A DNA stretch of 64,000 bases, from contig NZ_CP147012.1 of assembly GCF_037126285.1 (NCBI RefSeq), forward strand, positions 1,550,001 to 1,614,000. Direction: 5' to 3'. This DNA comes from Bernardetia sp. MNP-M8 (lineage in GTDB: Bacteria; Bacteroidota; Bacteroidia; Cytophagales; Bernardetiaceae). The translations under genes were made by a program, and so were the position numbers. Below, one piece after another: positions 53,004 through 60,496 of this stretch (positions are counted from its first letter, which is position 1; each line of letters begins with the position of its first letter). The notes under the pieces were generated by a model. That model was given only the letters and a program-made list of their open reading frames with translations, ran no database searches and was not told the origin of the DNA.

Positions 53004-53843
53004 ATGACACGTTGGGAAAAAATACGAATTATCATTTCAAGAGGTTGGTCTTTATCTGGCAAATACCGTTTGGCTCGTTATATGTCCAGACAAAATAAAA
53101 AAAATGCCCTCTCTTTTGAAGGAATTTCGTGGATGCAAAATGAAAATATCCTACTTCATATTGATACAAAAAGTTATGTAGAATGGTCTGTTTTTTCGAT
53201 GGCAGAATATGAAACGGAATTAGCTCGTCTTATCCAAAGTCAGGTAAAAGAAGAAAATATATGTTTGGATATTGGTGCAAATATTGGCATTCAGAGTTTG
53301 AGAATGGCGCAAAAAACGACACATAGAGGAAAAGTAATTGCCTTCGAACCTGTCAATCACCTAAGAGAACGTTTAGAAAAAAATGTAGCTTTGAATAGAG
53401 CAACTCAAATAGAAGTTTTACCTTATGCACTTTCTGATTTTTCAGGAAGTTCTACTATGAATATTAACCCAGAAGATGAAAACCAAGGTACAGCATCGCT
53501 TTCTGAAAATGGAAATACAGAAATACAAGTTAGAAGAGGAGATGATTTATTGAAGGAAATGAAGATTGAAAGACTTGATTTTATAAAAATAGATGTAGAA
53601 GGATTCGAATATCAAGTTTTGGTAGGTTTAAAAGAAAGTATTAATCGTTTTCGTCCTTCTATTGTATTCGAATATGATAATCATTACGCTAAAGAAAGGG
53701 GAGGGAAAAGTTATGCTGATTTTTATCAATTTTTTGAGGAGTTAAATTATACTCTCTTTGGAGTAAATGAAATTGGAGGCGAACTCCTTTATAAAGATAG
53801 CAAGCAAATAGAGGCAAACATATTAGCCATTCCAAATAGTTAA
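53004..53843 (+). CDS. FkbM family methyltransferase
   Basis: From ATG 53004 the protein is 279 residues. The SAM-binding Rossmann fold is evident: 'NICLDIGANIGIQSLRMAQKTTHRGKVIAFEPVNHLRERLEKNVALN' (motif I and the acidic end of strand 2), 'VLPYALSDFSGSSTM' and 'RLDFIKIDVEGFEYQVLVGLKESINRFRPSIVFEYD', the FkbM signature IKIDVEG. These enzymes O-methylate sugars or secondary metabolites. An upstream TTG (52959) is an unlikely start. The gene is single, convergent with the XRE regulator and divergent from the tandem paralogues. Confidence 0.87.
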   Translation: MTRWEKIRIIISRGWSLSGKYRLARYMSRQNKKNALSFEGISWMQNENILLHIDTKSYVEWSVFSMAEYETELARLIQSQVKEENICLDIGANIGIQSLRMAQKTTHRGKVIAFEPVNHLRERLEKNVALNRATQIEVLPYALSDFSGSSTMNINPEDENQGTASLSENGNTEIQVRRGDDLLKEMKIERLDFIKIDVEGFEYQVLVGLKESINRFRPSIVFEYDNHYAKERGGKSYADFYQFFEELNYTLFGVNEIGGELLYKDSKQIEANILAIPNS

Positions 53844-53853
53844 GAAACATAAA

Positions 53854-54663
53854 TTAATTAGTTGAGCTTTCTTTTTTGTTACTTTCCAAAATTTCTAAAG
53901 CACTTTGTAGTGTTTGTAGCGTTTGTCGTAATTGATTTACTTGTGTCGGAACTTCTGGAAAATCTAGACTTATAAACGCAGCAAAACGCCAAATTTCTTC
54001 AATATCTTCTACCAAAACAGAATAAGAGGAAAACTGTCCATTTGTATCTTCTAAAAGAAGTGTATCGTTTTGAGTAATCTGATTTTTGATTTTTCGAAAA
54101 ATAATTCCTGTATTTTCAGAAACAATAATACACGGTTCATTATCTTTTAATTCATTCCAATCAGCCACAAAAGCACCTACTACAATGCTATTTGTTGGCG
54201 CAGCTAAAAGTGAATCCGAAATTTCAAAGGCTCTATAGGTATGATTGAGAGGTAAAGCTGGCAATTGGCACTTTGGCAAACCTGCTACAAAATCAATATC
54301 TGAATATCCTTTTATATAATCTTCTTCCGAATCCGAACGAACAAGTTCAATATATTCATTTTCGTTTCGGTCTTGTGTAATACTCAAAACACGCAATCTT
54401 TCAGCAGCTGCATATTTTTTCAATTCTGGTAATTCAGGGGCATTTTTACTTTCAGGTTCTATCGATAAATCTTGATTAATAAACTGCTCCAATGTAACAC
54501 TAAAAAAATTAGCAATTTCTAATAAAGGCTCTAATTTTGGAGTTGCTCTTTCCTCTTCGTATGAGCCAATCTTCTTTAAAGACACTCCTAAGTGGTTTGC
54601 TAAGGCTTCTTGAGTTAAATTATGTACACGACGAAGATGTCGTAAGTTAGAAGAGAAGAACAT
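53854..54663 (-). CDS. XRE-family helix-turn-helix regulator with S24/LexA-like C-terminal domain
   Basis: The 269-residue protein has an N-terminal HTH_3 domain (residues 5-60, 'NLRHLRRVHNLTQEALANHLGVSLKKIGSYEEERATPKLEPLLEIANFF'). Its C-terminal region looks like the peptidase-S24 fold ('PALPLNHTYRAFEISDSLLAAPTNSIVVGAFVADWNELKDNEPCIIVSENTGIIFRKI'). The usual catalytic Ser/Lys pair is not evident, so self-cleavage is doubtful. A predicted coiled coil ends the protein. It is divergent from the glucosaminidase gene across 485 bp that contain a 15-bp inverted repeat pair, which may be its operator (inference). Confidence 0.85.
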   Translation of the reverse strand: MFFSSNLRHLRRVHNLTQEALANHLGVSLKKIGSYEEERATPKLEPLLEIANFFSVTLEQFINQDLSIEPESKNAPELPELKKYAAAERLRVLSITQDRNENEYIELVRSDSEEDYIKGYSDIDFVAGLPKCQLPALPLNHTYRAFEISDSLLAAPTNSIVVGAFVADWNELKDNEPCIIVSENTGIIFRKIKNQITQNDTLLLEDTNGQFSSYSVLVEDIEEIWRFAAFISLDFPEVPTQVNQLRQTLQTLQSALEILESNKKESSTN

Positions 54664-54720
54664 AAACTATGTGAGGTGTAAAAAAATAAAAAATATTTTG
54701 ATAAAATTTTTAGCAAAAAG

Positions 54721-54752
54721 TTTGGTGTTTATCGAATCAACTTGTATATTTG
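54721..54752 (+). promoter_or_regulatory. Probable promoter reading into the 55149 glucosaminidase leader
   Basis: TTTG (54721-54724), a 20-bp spacer and TATATTTG (54745-54752) match the Bacteroidota primary promoter consensus. The inferred start near 54759 falls within the left arm of the inverted repeat and leaves a leader of about 390 nt before the ATG at 55149. Confidence 0.6.
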
Positions 54753-54755
54753 CTT

Positions 54756-54936
54756 ATAATATTAGCAATTCAAGCAAAAAACGTTTGATTTATTAGAGAG
54801 AAAAATAAAAAAGTTATATTTTTCTTCTTCTTTTACTAAACATTTGGCAAGTTAGAAATTATTATTGTCAATCTGTTATCTTTTTGGGAATTATTTGTCA
54901 AAAAGAAGAGTTTTATTTCAAAATTGCTAATATTAT
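54756..54936. repeat. 15-bp perfect inverted repeat pair spanning 181 bp
   Basis: ATAATATTAGCAATT (54756-54770) is exactly complementary to AATTGCTAATATTAT (54922-54936). The 151-bp interior has no gene. It could be an operator pair for a looping regulator, a long RNA stem in the leader, or the ends of a small element; no target duplication is seen. Confidence 0.55.
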
Positions 54937-55148
54937 TAGTTTTTTATACTTTATTTTATAGAAACTTAAAAACTTTGAAGAGTCTTTGTGAAAATCCTTT
55001 TCAAAATTGTCTTCCTTTTGTTAGCAGTTGAGCATAATTACACTAACAAAAATTACTATTCTATCAAACAAATAATTCTGTTTTTATTGACCTATTTCTA
55101 CTTATTACCTCGGATAAATTTAAAAACTTTATCCAATAAATAAATACC

Positions 55149-56219
55149 ATGATGAAGCAACTAATAATACTCGACGACGCATTCCAAACTCTAAACGAAG
55201 GAAAGAAACTTCTTTCACAGCCTGTCTTTTTTGAAATTCCATACTGGAAAAAAACAGTTGATTTCAAAATAGAAATTACAGACCGTTGGCTGATGGTAAT
55301 CATTGCAATTTTAGTAATGATTATCGGACTTCAATGGTGGATTCCACAGAACAGCAACACGACACAAATTGATAATATGCTTGTACAGATGCCAAATAAA
55401 AGTAGTGTAATTCCTACTTCTATGCCAGCATCACAGCCAATCAATGATGTTCTTTCATATATCATGACACATTTAGAAGAATCACAAAACGAAACACCAC
55501 AAACACATCAAGAACAAAGAGATAATTTTTTGGTGCAAAAGCAGCTTTTAATTACTAAATACTTGATAGAAAATAAAGCCTCTCGTTTGGATAAATTGCC
55601 TGATGATGAATTATTGAATTTGAATAAAGAAATTACGCAGCTTTTTATTGATTTGGTTTTAAATAATGTAAATGCTCAGAAACATGTCTATAATTATTTT
55701 ACAGATAATACAGATTTGAATAAAATTGAAACATCGCTCATGGAACAAGCAAAATTTCATGTTCCTGCATCGATAAAATTGGCTCAATCTGCATTAGAAA
55801 CAGCTTATGGGCAGCGAATTGTAGATAATAATTATTTTGGCATAAAAGACAAAGCTCAAAAGAGTAGTCTGACCACAACAACAGAATATTATACAGCTTT
55901 AGAAATGCAAGCTAATAAAAGTATAATTGTGAGTTCTAAACGAGTAGTAAAAAATGGAAAAACGCTTTATAAGTGTATTGTGAAAGACCATTTTGCAGAA
56001 TACAATTCGCCTTGGCATTCGTTTCGTTCACACTCTGTTTTTCTTAGTACCAACAAACGTTATTCTCCTTTATTTACGAAAGGAAAAAATTATGAAGATT
56101 GGGCAGACAAAATTGGTTCTACAAAATATGGAGGCGTAGGCTATGCAACTTCTCCAATTTATGGCGAAATTTTGAAGAAAATTATCAAACGTTATCACTT
56201 AGATTTATTAGATTTTTAA
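55149..56219 (+). CDS. Membrane-anchored glucosaminidase (GH73-like peptidoglycan hydrolase)
   Basis: The 356-residue protein has a cytoplasmic N-terminus of about 46 residues, one membrane helix (47-65, 'RWLMVIIAILVMIIGLQWWI'), a polar linker, and a C-terminal glucosaminidase domain (about 200-356). The likely catalytic Glu217 is in 'KLAQSALETAYGQ', followed by 'NNYFGIK', 'FAEYNSPWHSFRSHSVFL' and 'WADKIGSTKYGGVGYATSPIYGEILKKIIKRYHL'. It cuts the glycan backbone of peptidoglycan in the periplasm. The anchored layout, unlike a secreted autolysin, fits a role in growth or division. The leader is long and structured. Confidence 0.88.
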   Translation: MMKQLIILDDAFQTLNEGKKLLSQPVFFEIPYWKKTVDFKIEITDRWLMVIIAILVMIIGLQWWIPQNSNTTQIDNMLVQMPNKSSVIPTSMPASQPINDVLSYIMTHLEESQNETPQTHQEQRDNFLVQKQLLITKYLIENKASRLDKLPDDELLNLNKEITQLFIDLVLNNVNAQKHVYNYFTDNTDLNKIETSLMEQAKFHVPASIKLAQSALETAYGQRIVDNNYFGIKDKAQKSSLTTTTEYYTALEMQANKSIIVSSKRVVKNGKTLYKCIVKDHFAEYNSPWHSFRSHSVFLSTNKRYSPLFTKGKNYEDWADKIGSTKYGGVGYATSPIYGEILKKIIKRYHLDLLDF

Positions 56220-56232
56220 TTAAAAATAAATA

Positions 56233-56264
56233 AACTGGTTCAAGCGTCGACGCTTGAACCAGTT
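56233..56264. terminator. Perfect 32-bp palindrome after the glucosaminidase gene
   Basis: AACTGGTTCAAGCGTC (56233-56248) is followed directly by its exact complement to 56264. It lies 14 bp after the stop codon and may terminate transcription or be a REP-type repeat. A degenerate relative (TTCAATCGTCGACACTCAACCAGT) lies near 10427-10450, downstream of infB. Confidence 0.5.
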
Positions 56265-56290
56265 ATGCTTATGCTTTACTTTCTTCCTTC

Positions 56291-56340
56291 ATTTTTCCTG
56301 ACGGTAGGAAAATAGCCTGAAACAGCTTTAAAGGCACTTT
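56291..56340 (+). repeat. 50-bp repeat (TTTTCCT-hairpin + AAACAGCTTTAAAGG), copy A
   Basis: Starts ATTTTTCCTGACGGTAGGAA, continues AATAGCCTGAAACAGCTTTA and ends AAGGCACTTT. Copies B (56413-56465) and C (57755-57810) share the TTTTCCTnnnnnnAGGAAAA hairpin and the AATAGCCTGAAACAGCTTTAAA block. Confidence 0.65.
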
Positions 56341-56345
56341 TCATT

Positions 56346-56395
56346 TGTATAACAGACTTCCTAGTCTGTTTGAAATACGCAGACTGGGAAATTTG
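56346..56395 (+). repeat. REP-like palindrome (ACAGACTTCCTAGTCTGT type)
   Basis: ACAGACTTCCTAGTCTGT (56348-56365) followed by a degenerate second unit GCAGACTGGGAAATTTGT. Better-preserved twin units of the same family lie at 58590-58655. It sits between copies A and B of the 50-bp repeat. Confidence 0.55.
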
Positions 56396-56412
56396 TTGTA
56401 CTTATAATATTC

Positions 56413-56465
56413 ATTTTTCCTAATGCTAAGAAAATAGCCTGAAACAGCTTTAAAAATACATTTTT
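56413..56465 (+). repeat. 50-bp repeat, copy B
   Basis: Starts ATTTTTCCTAATGCTAAG, with AATAGCCTGAAACAGCTTTA conserved exactly as in copy A; ends in the stop region of the GyrI-like gene. Confidence 0.65.
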
Positions 56466-56474
56466 GTGTAAAAA

Positions 56475-56936
56475 TCAATTTTCAACAGCAATAAAAATAT
56501 CTACTTCTGCATCTTTAGGATTCATTGCTTTTTCTCCATAGATTTCAAAGTCACTTGTAAATTTTCTGTTTAAGTTCTTATTCCAAATCTCTAACCATTT
56601 GTTATAAACAATGTCTTGTTGAAGGTTTCCTTTAGTCGTAAATTTTTCATATTCTGTTTCTTCAATTGTTTTTCCAATCATTCCAGTAGGTACTTCTTCT
56701 AAACTTTTGACTTTACAGCCCAAAATGGTTGTATATGGTTTTGTATGGTCAGATTCATATTCAGTATAAATACAATAAACTTCATTTGAAATTTTATTAG
56801 GAATTTTTTCTGTAATAGATTCTGACATAAATTTTTCCCAAAGTGCAGGAATATCTTTTGCTGCTTGCTCATTTTCATTGGTTGTACGGACAGAAATGCC
56901 AATGATATTTAATTCTTCGATTTTTTGTGTATTCAT
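56475..56936 (-). CDS. GyrI-like / effector-binding domain protein
   Basis: The 153-residue protein matches the stand-alone effector-binding domain also found C-terminally in AraC/MerR regulators: 'ELNIIGISVRTTNENEQAAKDIPALWEKFM', 'YCIYTEYESDHTKPYTTILGCKVKSLEEVPTGMIGKTI', 'YNKWLEIWNKNLNRKFTSDFEIYGEKAMNPKDAEVDIFIAVE'. The SHS2-type fold binds small organic molecules. No DNA-binding domain is present. It lies 70 bp downstream of a WYL-type regulator on the same strand, a pairing that suggests the regulator controls it. The stop is close to a 50-bp repeat copy. Confidence 0.82.
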   Translation of the reverse strand: MNTQKIEELNIIGISVRTTNENEQAAKDIPALWEKFMSESITEKIPNKISNEVYCIYTEYESDHTKPYTTILGCKVKSLEEVPTGMIGKTIEETEYEKFTTKGNLQQDIVYNKWLEIWNKNLNRKFTSDFEIYGEKAMNPKDAEVDIFIAVEN

Positions 56937-57006
56937 TTTACTTAAATTAAAAGGTAAATAATTTTGATTTGATTGAATACAAATTTAGTAGGAGCAAGTG
57001 ACAGCC

Positions 57007-57741
57007 TTATGTCAAGGGCTTATCAGGGCTTAGCAAAGATTCTAAATATTTTCTTTTACATTCTTCAAAATACTCTTGAAGTGTCATGTCATGAGAGTCA
57101 AAGCTTTGATTCAGAACTTCTAATTTTTGAATTTTATCTAGTCTGAAAGCTCTAAATTCATTTCTCAATCTACAAAAGGCAATCAATAACCAGTTTTCTT
57201 GTGTGCTGTATAATGCAAAAGGTTCTATTTTTCGCTGTGTTATCGTATGTGTTTCTAAAGTGGAATATTCAATTTTACAAAGGAAATTATTTGTTATGGC
57301 AAGTTGTAGAGTAGATAAATAATTGCTTGTTTTGTCATTTTCAAGGTTATAACGAAACTGAATTCTATCAGAAAGTAAATTAGCTTTGTCTTTTGTATGA
57401 TTTTTCAAGACTGATTTTACCTTATTTATAGCTTCTGTATATTCTTTGATGAAAGAAGAGTCTTTATTTTGCAAAATTAATCGTTGTGCTGTAATAAGGG
57501 CATTTGCTTCACTTTCTGTAAACATAACAGGAGGAATTGTATAACCTTCTACTAACGAATAACCTTTTCCTTCTTCTGTGCAAATAGGAACACCAGCTTG
57601 TTCTAAGGCTTTTATATCTCTATAAATGGTTCTTTTACTGACTGAAAATTTTTCTGCTAATTCTGAGGCATTCGAAACTCGTTTGGTTTGTAATTGAAGT
57701 AAAATTGCTGTCAGCCTAGAAAGTCGTTTTGTATCTTGCAT
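57007..57741 (-). CDS. YafY-type transcriptional regulator (HTH + WYL)
   Basis: The 244-residue protein has an N-terminal DeoR-like HTH ('RLSRLTAILLQLQTKRVSNASELAEKFSVSKRTIYRDIKALEQAGVPI', residues 5-55) and a WYL domain (about 135-235, 'LAITNNFLCKIEYSTLETHTITQRKIEPFALYSTQENWLLIAFCRLRNEFRAFRLDKIQKLEVL'). WYL domains sense nucleic-acid or nucleotide ligands in several systems. It is followed by the GyrI-like gene and preceded by copy C of the 50-bp repeat, 14 bp upstream of its ATG. That repeat could be part of its promoter region. Confidence 0.9.
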   Translation of the reverse strand: MQDTKRLSRLTAILLQLQTKRVSNASELAEKFSVSKRTIYRDIKALEQAGVPICTEEGKGYSLVEGYTIPPVMFTESEANALITAQRLILQNKDSSFIKEYTEAINKVKSVLKNHTKDKANLLSDRIQFRYNLENDKTSNYLSTLQLAITNNFLCKIEYSTLETHTITQRKIEPFALYSTQENWLLIAFCRLRNEFRAFRLDKIQKLEVLNQSFDSHDMTLQEYFEECKRKYLESLLSPDKPLT

Positions 57742-57754
57742 TTTTCATTTTGTC

Positions 57755-57810
57755 ATTTTTCCTAACATTAGGAAAATAGCCTAAAATAGCTTTAAAGGAG
57801 CTTTTTTTTA
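57755..57810 (+). repeat. 50-bp repeat, copy C
   Basis: ATTTTTCCTAACATTAGGAA then AATAGCCTAAAATAGCTTTA and AAGGAGCTTTTTTTT; the TTTTCCT/AGGAAAA hairpin is perfect here. It lies between the CysZ-like and YafY-type genes. Confidence 0.65.
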
Positions 57811-57814
57811 AAAA

Positions 57815-58582
57815 CTATATTTGTTCTTCTTCTAATTCATAAATTCCCAAACCTGCCGAAACACAAGCCCAAATAGGAGCAAACAAAATTCCTAACAAAG
57901 GAATCAAAATCATAAAATACATAGTTATACCTACTCCAACAGCAAAAGGACGATGTTTTTTGACAGTTGCTCTACTTTCTTGAACACCCAATTTCATAAA
58001 CTCATTTCTCAAATCTATCATTCCAAAACCTACAAAATAAGATTCTACCAAAATAATCAGAACGGTAGTAAATGGAGAAGCAGGAGAGAAAAAAAGTCCT
58101 ATCAAAATAAGAGGAATCGTAATAGCTAACTCAATGGCTAGATTGGTAAGATTGATTATAAGACCACGTTTAAGGTCGTGTAGAAATTGAGGGAAATGAA
58201 AGTCTTCGTTTGGTCGCTCTGGATGTAAAATTTCTTGAACCTTTGCAGCCACAATCGAAAGAGCTGGCGAAAGTAAAATCAACATCAAGTATTTGTATGA
58301 TTTGAAATAAATCAGAAATACTATTATATAAACAAGAAATGCAACAATATAAGAAAGCGTTGTTTGCCACCAAGTTACAGGATTATCTAATCTAAAAAGT
58401 CCTTCTAACCATTCTACTGTACTGCCTGCAAAAAAATATCCTACAATTCCAACCGAAACAAAAACAATCACATTCAAAAGTGCAGGTAAAAAATAATATT
58501 TCCATAAGTTATGCTTACGAGTAAAAGCCAATGCCTTACCATACAAACGAACACCTAACCAAAATTTTGCAAATGGATTCAT
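57815..58582 (-). CDS. EI24/CysZ-like membrane protein
   Basis: The 255-residue protein has four to six long hydrophobic segments and the EI24 landmarks 'GKALAFTRKHNLWKYYFLPALLNVIVFV', 'LMLILLSPALSIVAAKVQEILH', 'YFVGFGMIDLRNEFMKLGVQESRATVKKHRPFAVGVGITMYFMILIPLLGILFAPIWACVSAGLGIYELEEE'. CysZ is a sulfate permease in Proteobacteria; in Bacteroidota the substrate is not established. It is the downstream neighbour of the DivIVA-domain gene on the same strand, separated by REP-like palindromes. Confidence 0.83.
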   Translation of the reverse strand: MNPFAKFWLGVRLYGKALAFTRKHNLWKYYFLPALLNVIVFVSVGIVGYFFAGSTVEWLEGLFRLDNPVTWWQTTLSYIVAFLVYIIVFLIYFKSYKYLMLILLSPALSIVAAKVQEILHPERPNEDFHFPQFLHDLKRGLIINLTNLAIELAITIPLILIGLFFSPASPFTTVLIILVESYFVGFGMIDLRNEFMKLGVQESRATVKKHRPFAVGVGITMYFMILIPLLGILFAPIWACVSAGLGIYELEEEQI

Positions 58583-58589
58583 AGACTAT

Positions 58590-58655
58590 TAAAGTATCAC
58601 AGACTTCCTAGTCTGTGTGAAAAATAATTTCATTTCGACAGACTAGGAAGTCTGT
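58590..58655. repeat. Paired REP-like palindromes (CAGACTTCCTAGTCTG type)
   Basis: CACAGACTTCCTAGTCTGTG (about 58590-58610) and ACAGACTAGGAAGTCTGT (about 58638-58655) are related palindromes in opposite orientation. They lie in the 81-bp gap between the DivIVA-domain gene and the CysZ-like gene and could act as a terminator. Confidence 0.6.
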
Positions 58656-58663
58656 CATACATT

Positions 58664-59692
58664 TTATAAATCACTCAAATCAAAAATAACTCCTCTAGAA
58701 CTAGGGCTAGTAGAAGATTGAGATGTTGATTCTGTTTTTTCTTGTTGTTTTTGCTGCTCTACTTTTTGTTTTTCTTCTTGCTCTTGTTGTCTTATTCTTT
58801 GAACAAATTCTTGTCTTTCTTGCTGGTCTTGTTGTTCTATTTCTCTTCTAATTTTTTCTTGTTGTAATTGAGCTTGTTTTAAATCTTGCTTTATTTTTTC
58901 TTGTTCTTCTCTTGTTTTTTGCTCTGCTTCATATTTTACTTCTTGGCGAATTTCTGGGACAACCTTGCGAGGAGTTTCTTTGTCATAACTTGTAGACGAA
59001 GAATAATCTGAATAAGCAGAATCACTTTGACTATATAATTCTTGATAATTTCCTCCTTCAAGTTGCTTTAACTGTTCTCTAATAATCTGACTGTGATGTT
59101 GGTGCATTCTTTCAGCACGTTCTAAAGCCTGTTCAGAAGTATGCTCAACATCTAGTTTAGACAAACGTTCAATTTTTGAAAGAGCTGTTTCCATAAAACT
59201 TTGTAACTCTTGCATCATCTGTGCCTTTTGCTGTGCGCTATATTCATACGCATAATTCAAGAGCTTTATCTCTCGTTTCATTTCTGTAAGCGTTTGGTCG
59301 GCAAGTTGTTGCGTACTTAAAAGAATACTTTTTGCATTTGATTTGGCATTTTGTAGAAGTGCGTCGGCTTGCATTTTCCCTTCTAAAATCAATAAATCAG
59401 CTCTTTTTTGAGCTTGTTCCCAGTTCAAACGGCTTGCTTCCTGAGCTTGTGAGAGCGATTCTAAAAGTGTGCGCTCAATTTCTTTAAGTTTGGCAAGTTC
59501 AGTATGCAAATAACCTACTTGTCTTTCCAGTTCTTCGTTGCGATGAGAAACTGAACTCATATTTTCAGCAACATCAGAAAGATACTCACTTACATCTTCT
59601 TTGCGATAACCTCCAAAAGTAACTTGTTTGAAAGATTGTTTGCGAATTTGTATAGGTGCGATAGGAGATTTATTGTTATTTGTGTCTGCCAT
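58664..59692 (-). CDS. DivIVA domain-containing coiled-coil protein
   Basis: The 342-residue protein has the DivIVA N-terminal motif ('IRKQSFKQVTFGGYRKEDVSEYLSDVAENMSSVSHRNEELERQVGYLHTELAKLKEIERTLLESLSQAQEASR', residues 16-90) and a long coiled coil to about 220. A Ser/Tyr-rich spacer (about 222-240) and a Gln/Glu-rich helical region follow, then a short tail 'GVIFDLSDL' that could be a docking peptide. DivIVA proteins recruit partners to curved membranes or division sites in Firmicutes and Actinobacteria; the Bacteroidota role is less clear. A single-gene unit with a divergent dioxygenase gene. Confidence 0.88.
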   Translation of the reverse strand: MADTNNNKSPIAPIQIRKQSFKQVTFGGYRKEDVSEYLSDVAENMSSVSHRNEELERQVGYLHTELAKLKEIERTLLESLSQAQEASRLNWEQAQKRADLLILEGKMQADALLQNAKSNAKSILLSTQQLADQTLTEMKREIKLLNYAYEYSAQQKAQMMQELQSFMETALSKIERLSKLDVEHTSEQALERAERMHQHHSQIIREQLKQLEGGNYQELYSQSDSAYSDYSSSTSYDKETPRKVVPEIRQEVKYEAEQKTREEQEKIKQDLKQAQLQQEKIRREIEQQDQQERQEFVQRIRQQEQEEKQKVEQQKQQEKTESTSQSSTSPSSRGVIFDLSDL

Positions 59693-59852
59693 AACTCGTT
59701 TTGCACAATTATTTTTTGAGAAACTGTTTTTAGTAATAGGAAAGTTCTGCTAAAATAACATTTTTTTTATTCTTTTATTGGAATAATTTGAAAGTATTGA
59801 TTTATCTTGTTTACTTTCTACTAAATTATGTAAAATTTGAACAGCCAAGTTT

Positions 59853-60395
59853 ATGAAAGCAATTCACTTACTAAGCAATAGAATCATAACTATAAAGAAT
59901 TTCTTTACGTCTCAAGAATGTAAAAAGTATATTGATTTGAGTGAAAGTTTAGGCTATGAAGCTGCAAAATTAGATACAGGAAAAGTAGTTTCAGAAATTA
60001 GAAATAATGCAAGGGCATTTTATAATAATCAAGAATTAGCTGATTTAATTTTTGAAAGAGGAAAGGATTTTTTTGTTCCCAAAATTGGAAATAGTGAAGT
60101 AGTTGGAGTAAATGAACTTTTTAGATTTTACAAATACGAAAAAGGACACAAATTTAAAGGACACCAAGACGGAAATTTTATCAGAAATGAATCTGAAGCG
60201 AGTTATTTTACCTTTATGATTTACCTAAATGATGGCTACCAAGGAGGAGAAACTACATTTTTGAAACACAGAATTATTCCTCAAGAAGGAATGGCACTTA
60301 TTTTCTTACACAAACTCTACCACGAAGGAAGCGAAGTTTTGGAAGGCAAAAAATATGTTTTGAGAAGTGATATTATGTATAAATTGAATCAATAA
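59853..60395 (+). CDS. 2-oxoglutarate/Fe(II)-dependent dioxygenase (prolyl 4-hydroxylase-like), paralogue 2
   Basis: The 180-residue protein has Fe ligands His104/Asp106 ('KFKGHQDGNFI') and His157 ('FLHKLYHEGSEV') with Arg171 for 2-oxoglutarate ('KYVLRSDIMYK'). It aligns with the 45659 product along its whole length ('EIRNNARAFYNNQELA' versus 'NIRNNERLIYEDEKLA'). It is likely to hydroxylate a protein or small molecule. The discoidin-like lipoprotein gene follows about 100 bp downstream on the same strand. Confidence 0.88.
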   Translation: MKAIHLLSNRIITIKNFFTSQECKKYIDLSESLGYEAAKLDTGKVVSEIRNNARAFYNNQELADLIFERGKDFFVPKIGNSEVVGVNELFRFYKYEKGHKFKGHQDGNFIRNESEASYFTFMIYLNDGYQGGETTFLKHRIIPQEGMALIFLHKLYHEGSEVLEGKKYVLRSDIMYKLNQ

Positions 60396-60496
60396 TGTTT
60401 TGTGCTAGGAAGTTAAAAGGTATCAGACAGATTTATCAAATATTTAATTATTTTTCAAATACAAAATTTATTTCCAAATTTATCTATCTAACACTT

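Larger units (their letters stand above)
54664..55148. other. Structured intergenic region between XRE regulator and glucosaminidase
   Basis: The 485-bp gap contains a good promoter (54721-54752), a 15-bp perfect inverted repeat pair (54756-54770 and 54922-54936), and two hairpins: TTTTGTTAG/CTAACAAAA at 55016-55051 and GGATAAA/TTTATCC at 55112-55134. The latter lies just upstream of the next ATG. No open frame is convincing. The long leader could be a regulatory RNA. Confidence 0.5.

Noticed and set aside
54664-55148. A toxin-antitoxin locus formed by the XRE gene and a small frame in the adjacent gap
   Set aside because: No credible small gene exists in the gap, and the regulator is large with an S24-like domain.
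56233-56264. 32-bp palindrome as a recombination (dif/att) site
   Set aside because: No integrase, XerC-like gene or matching second site is present; position right after a stop codon favours a terminator or REP.
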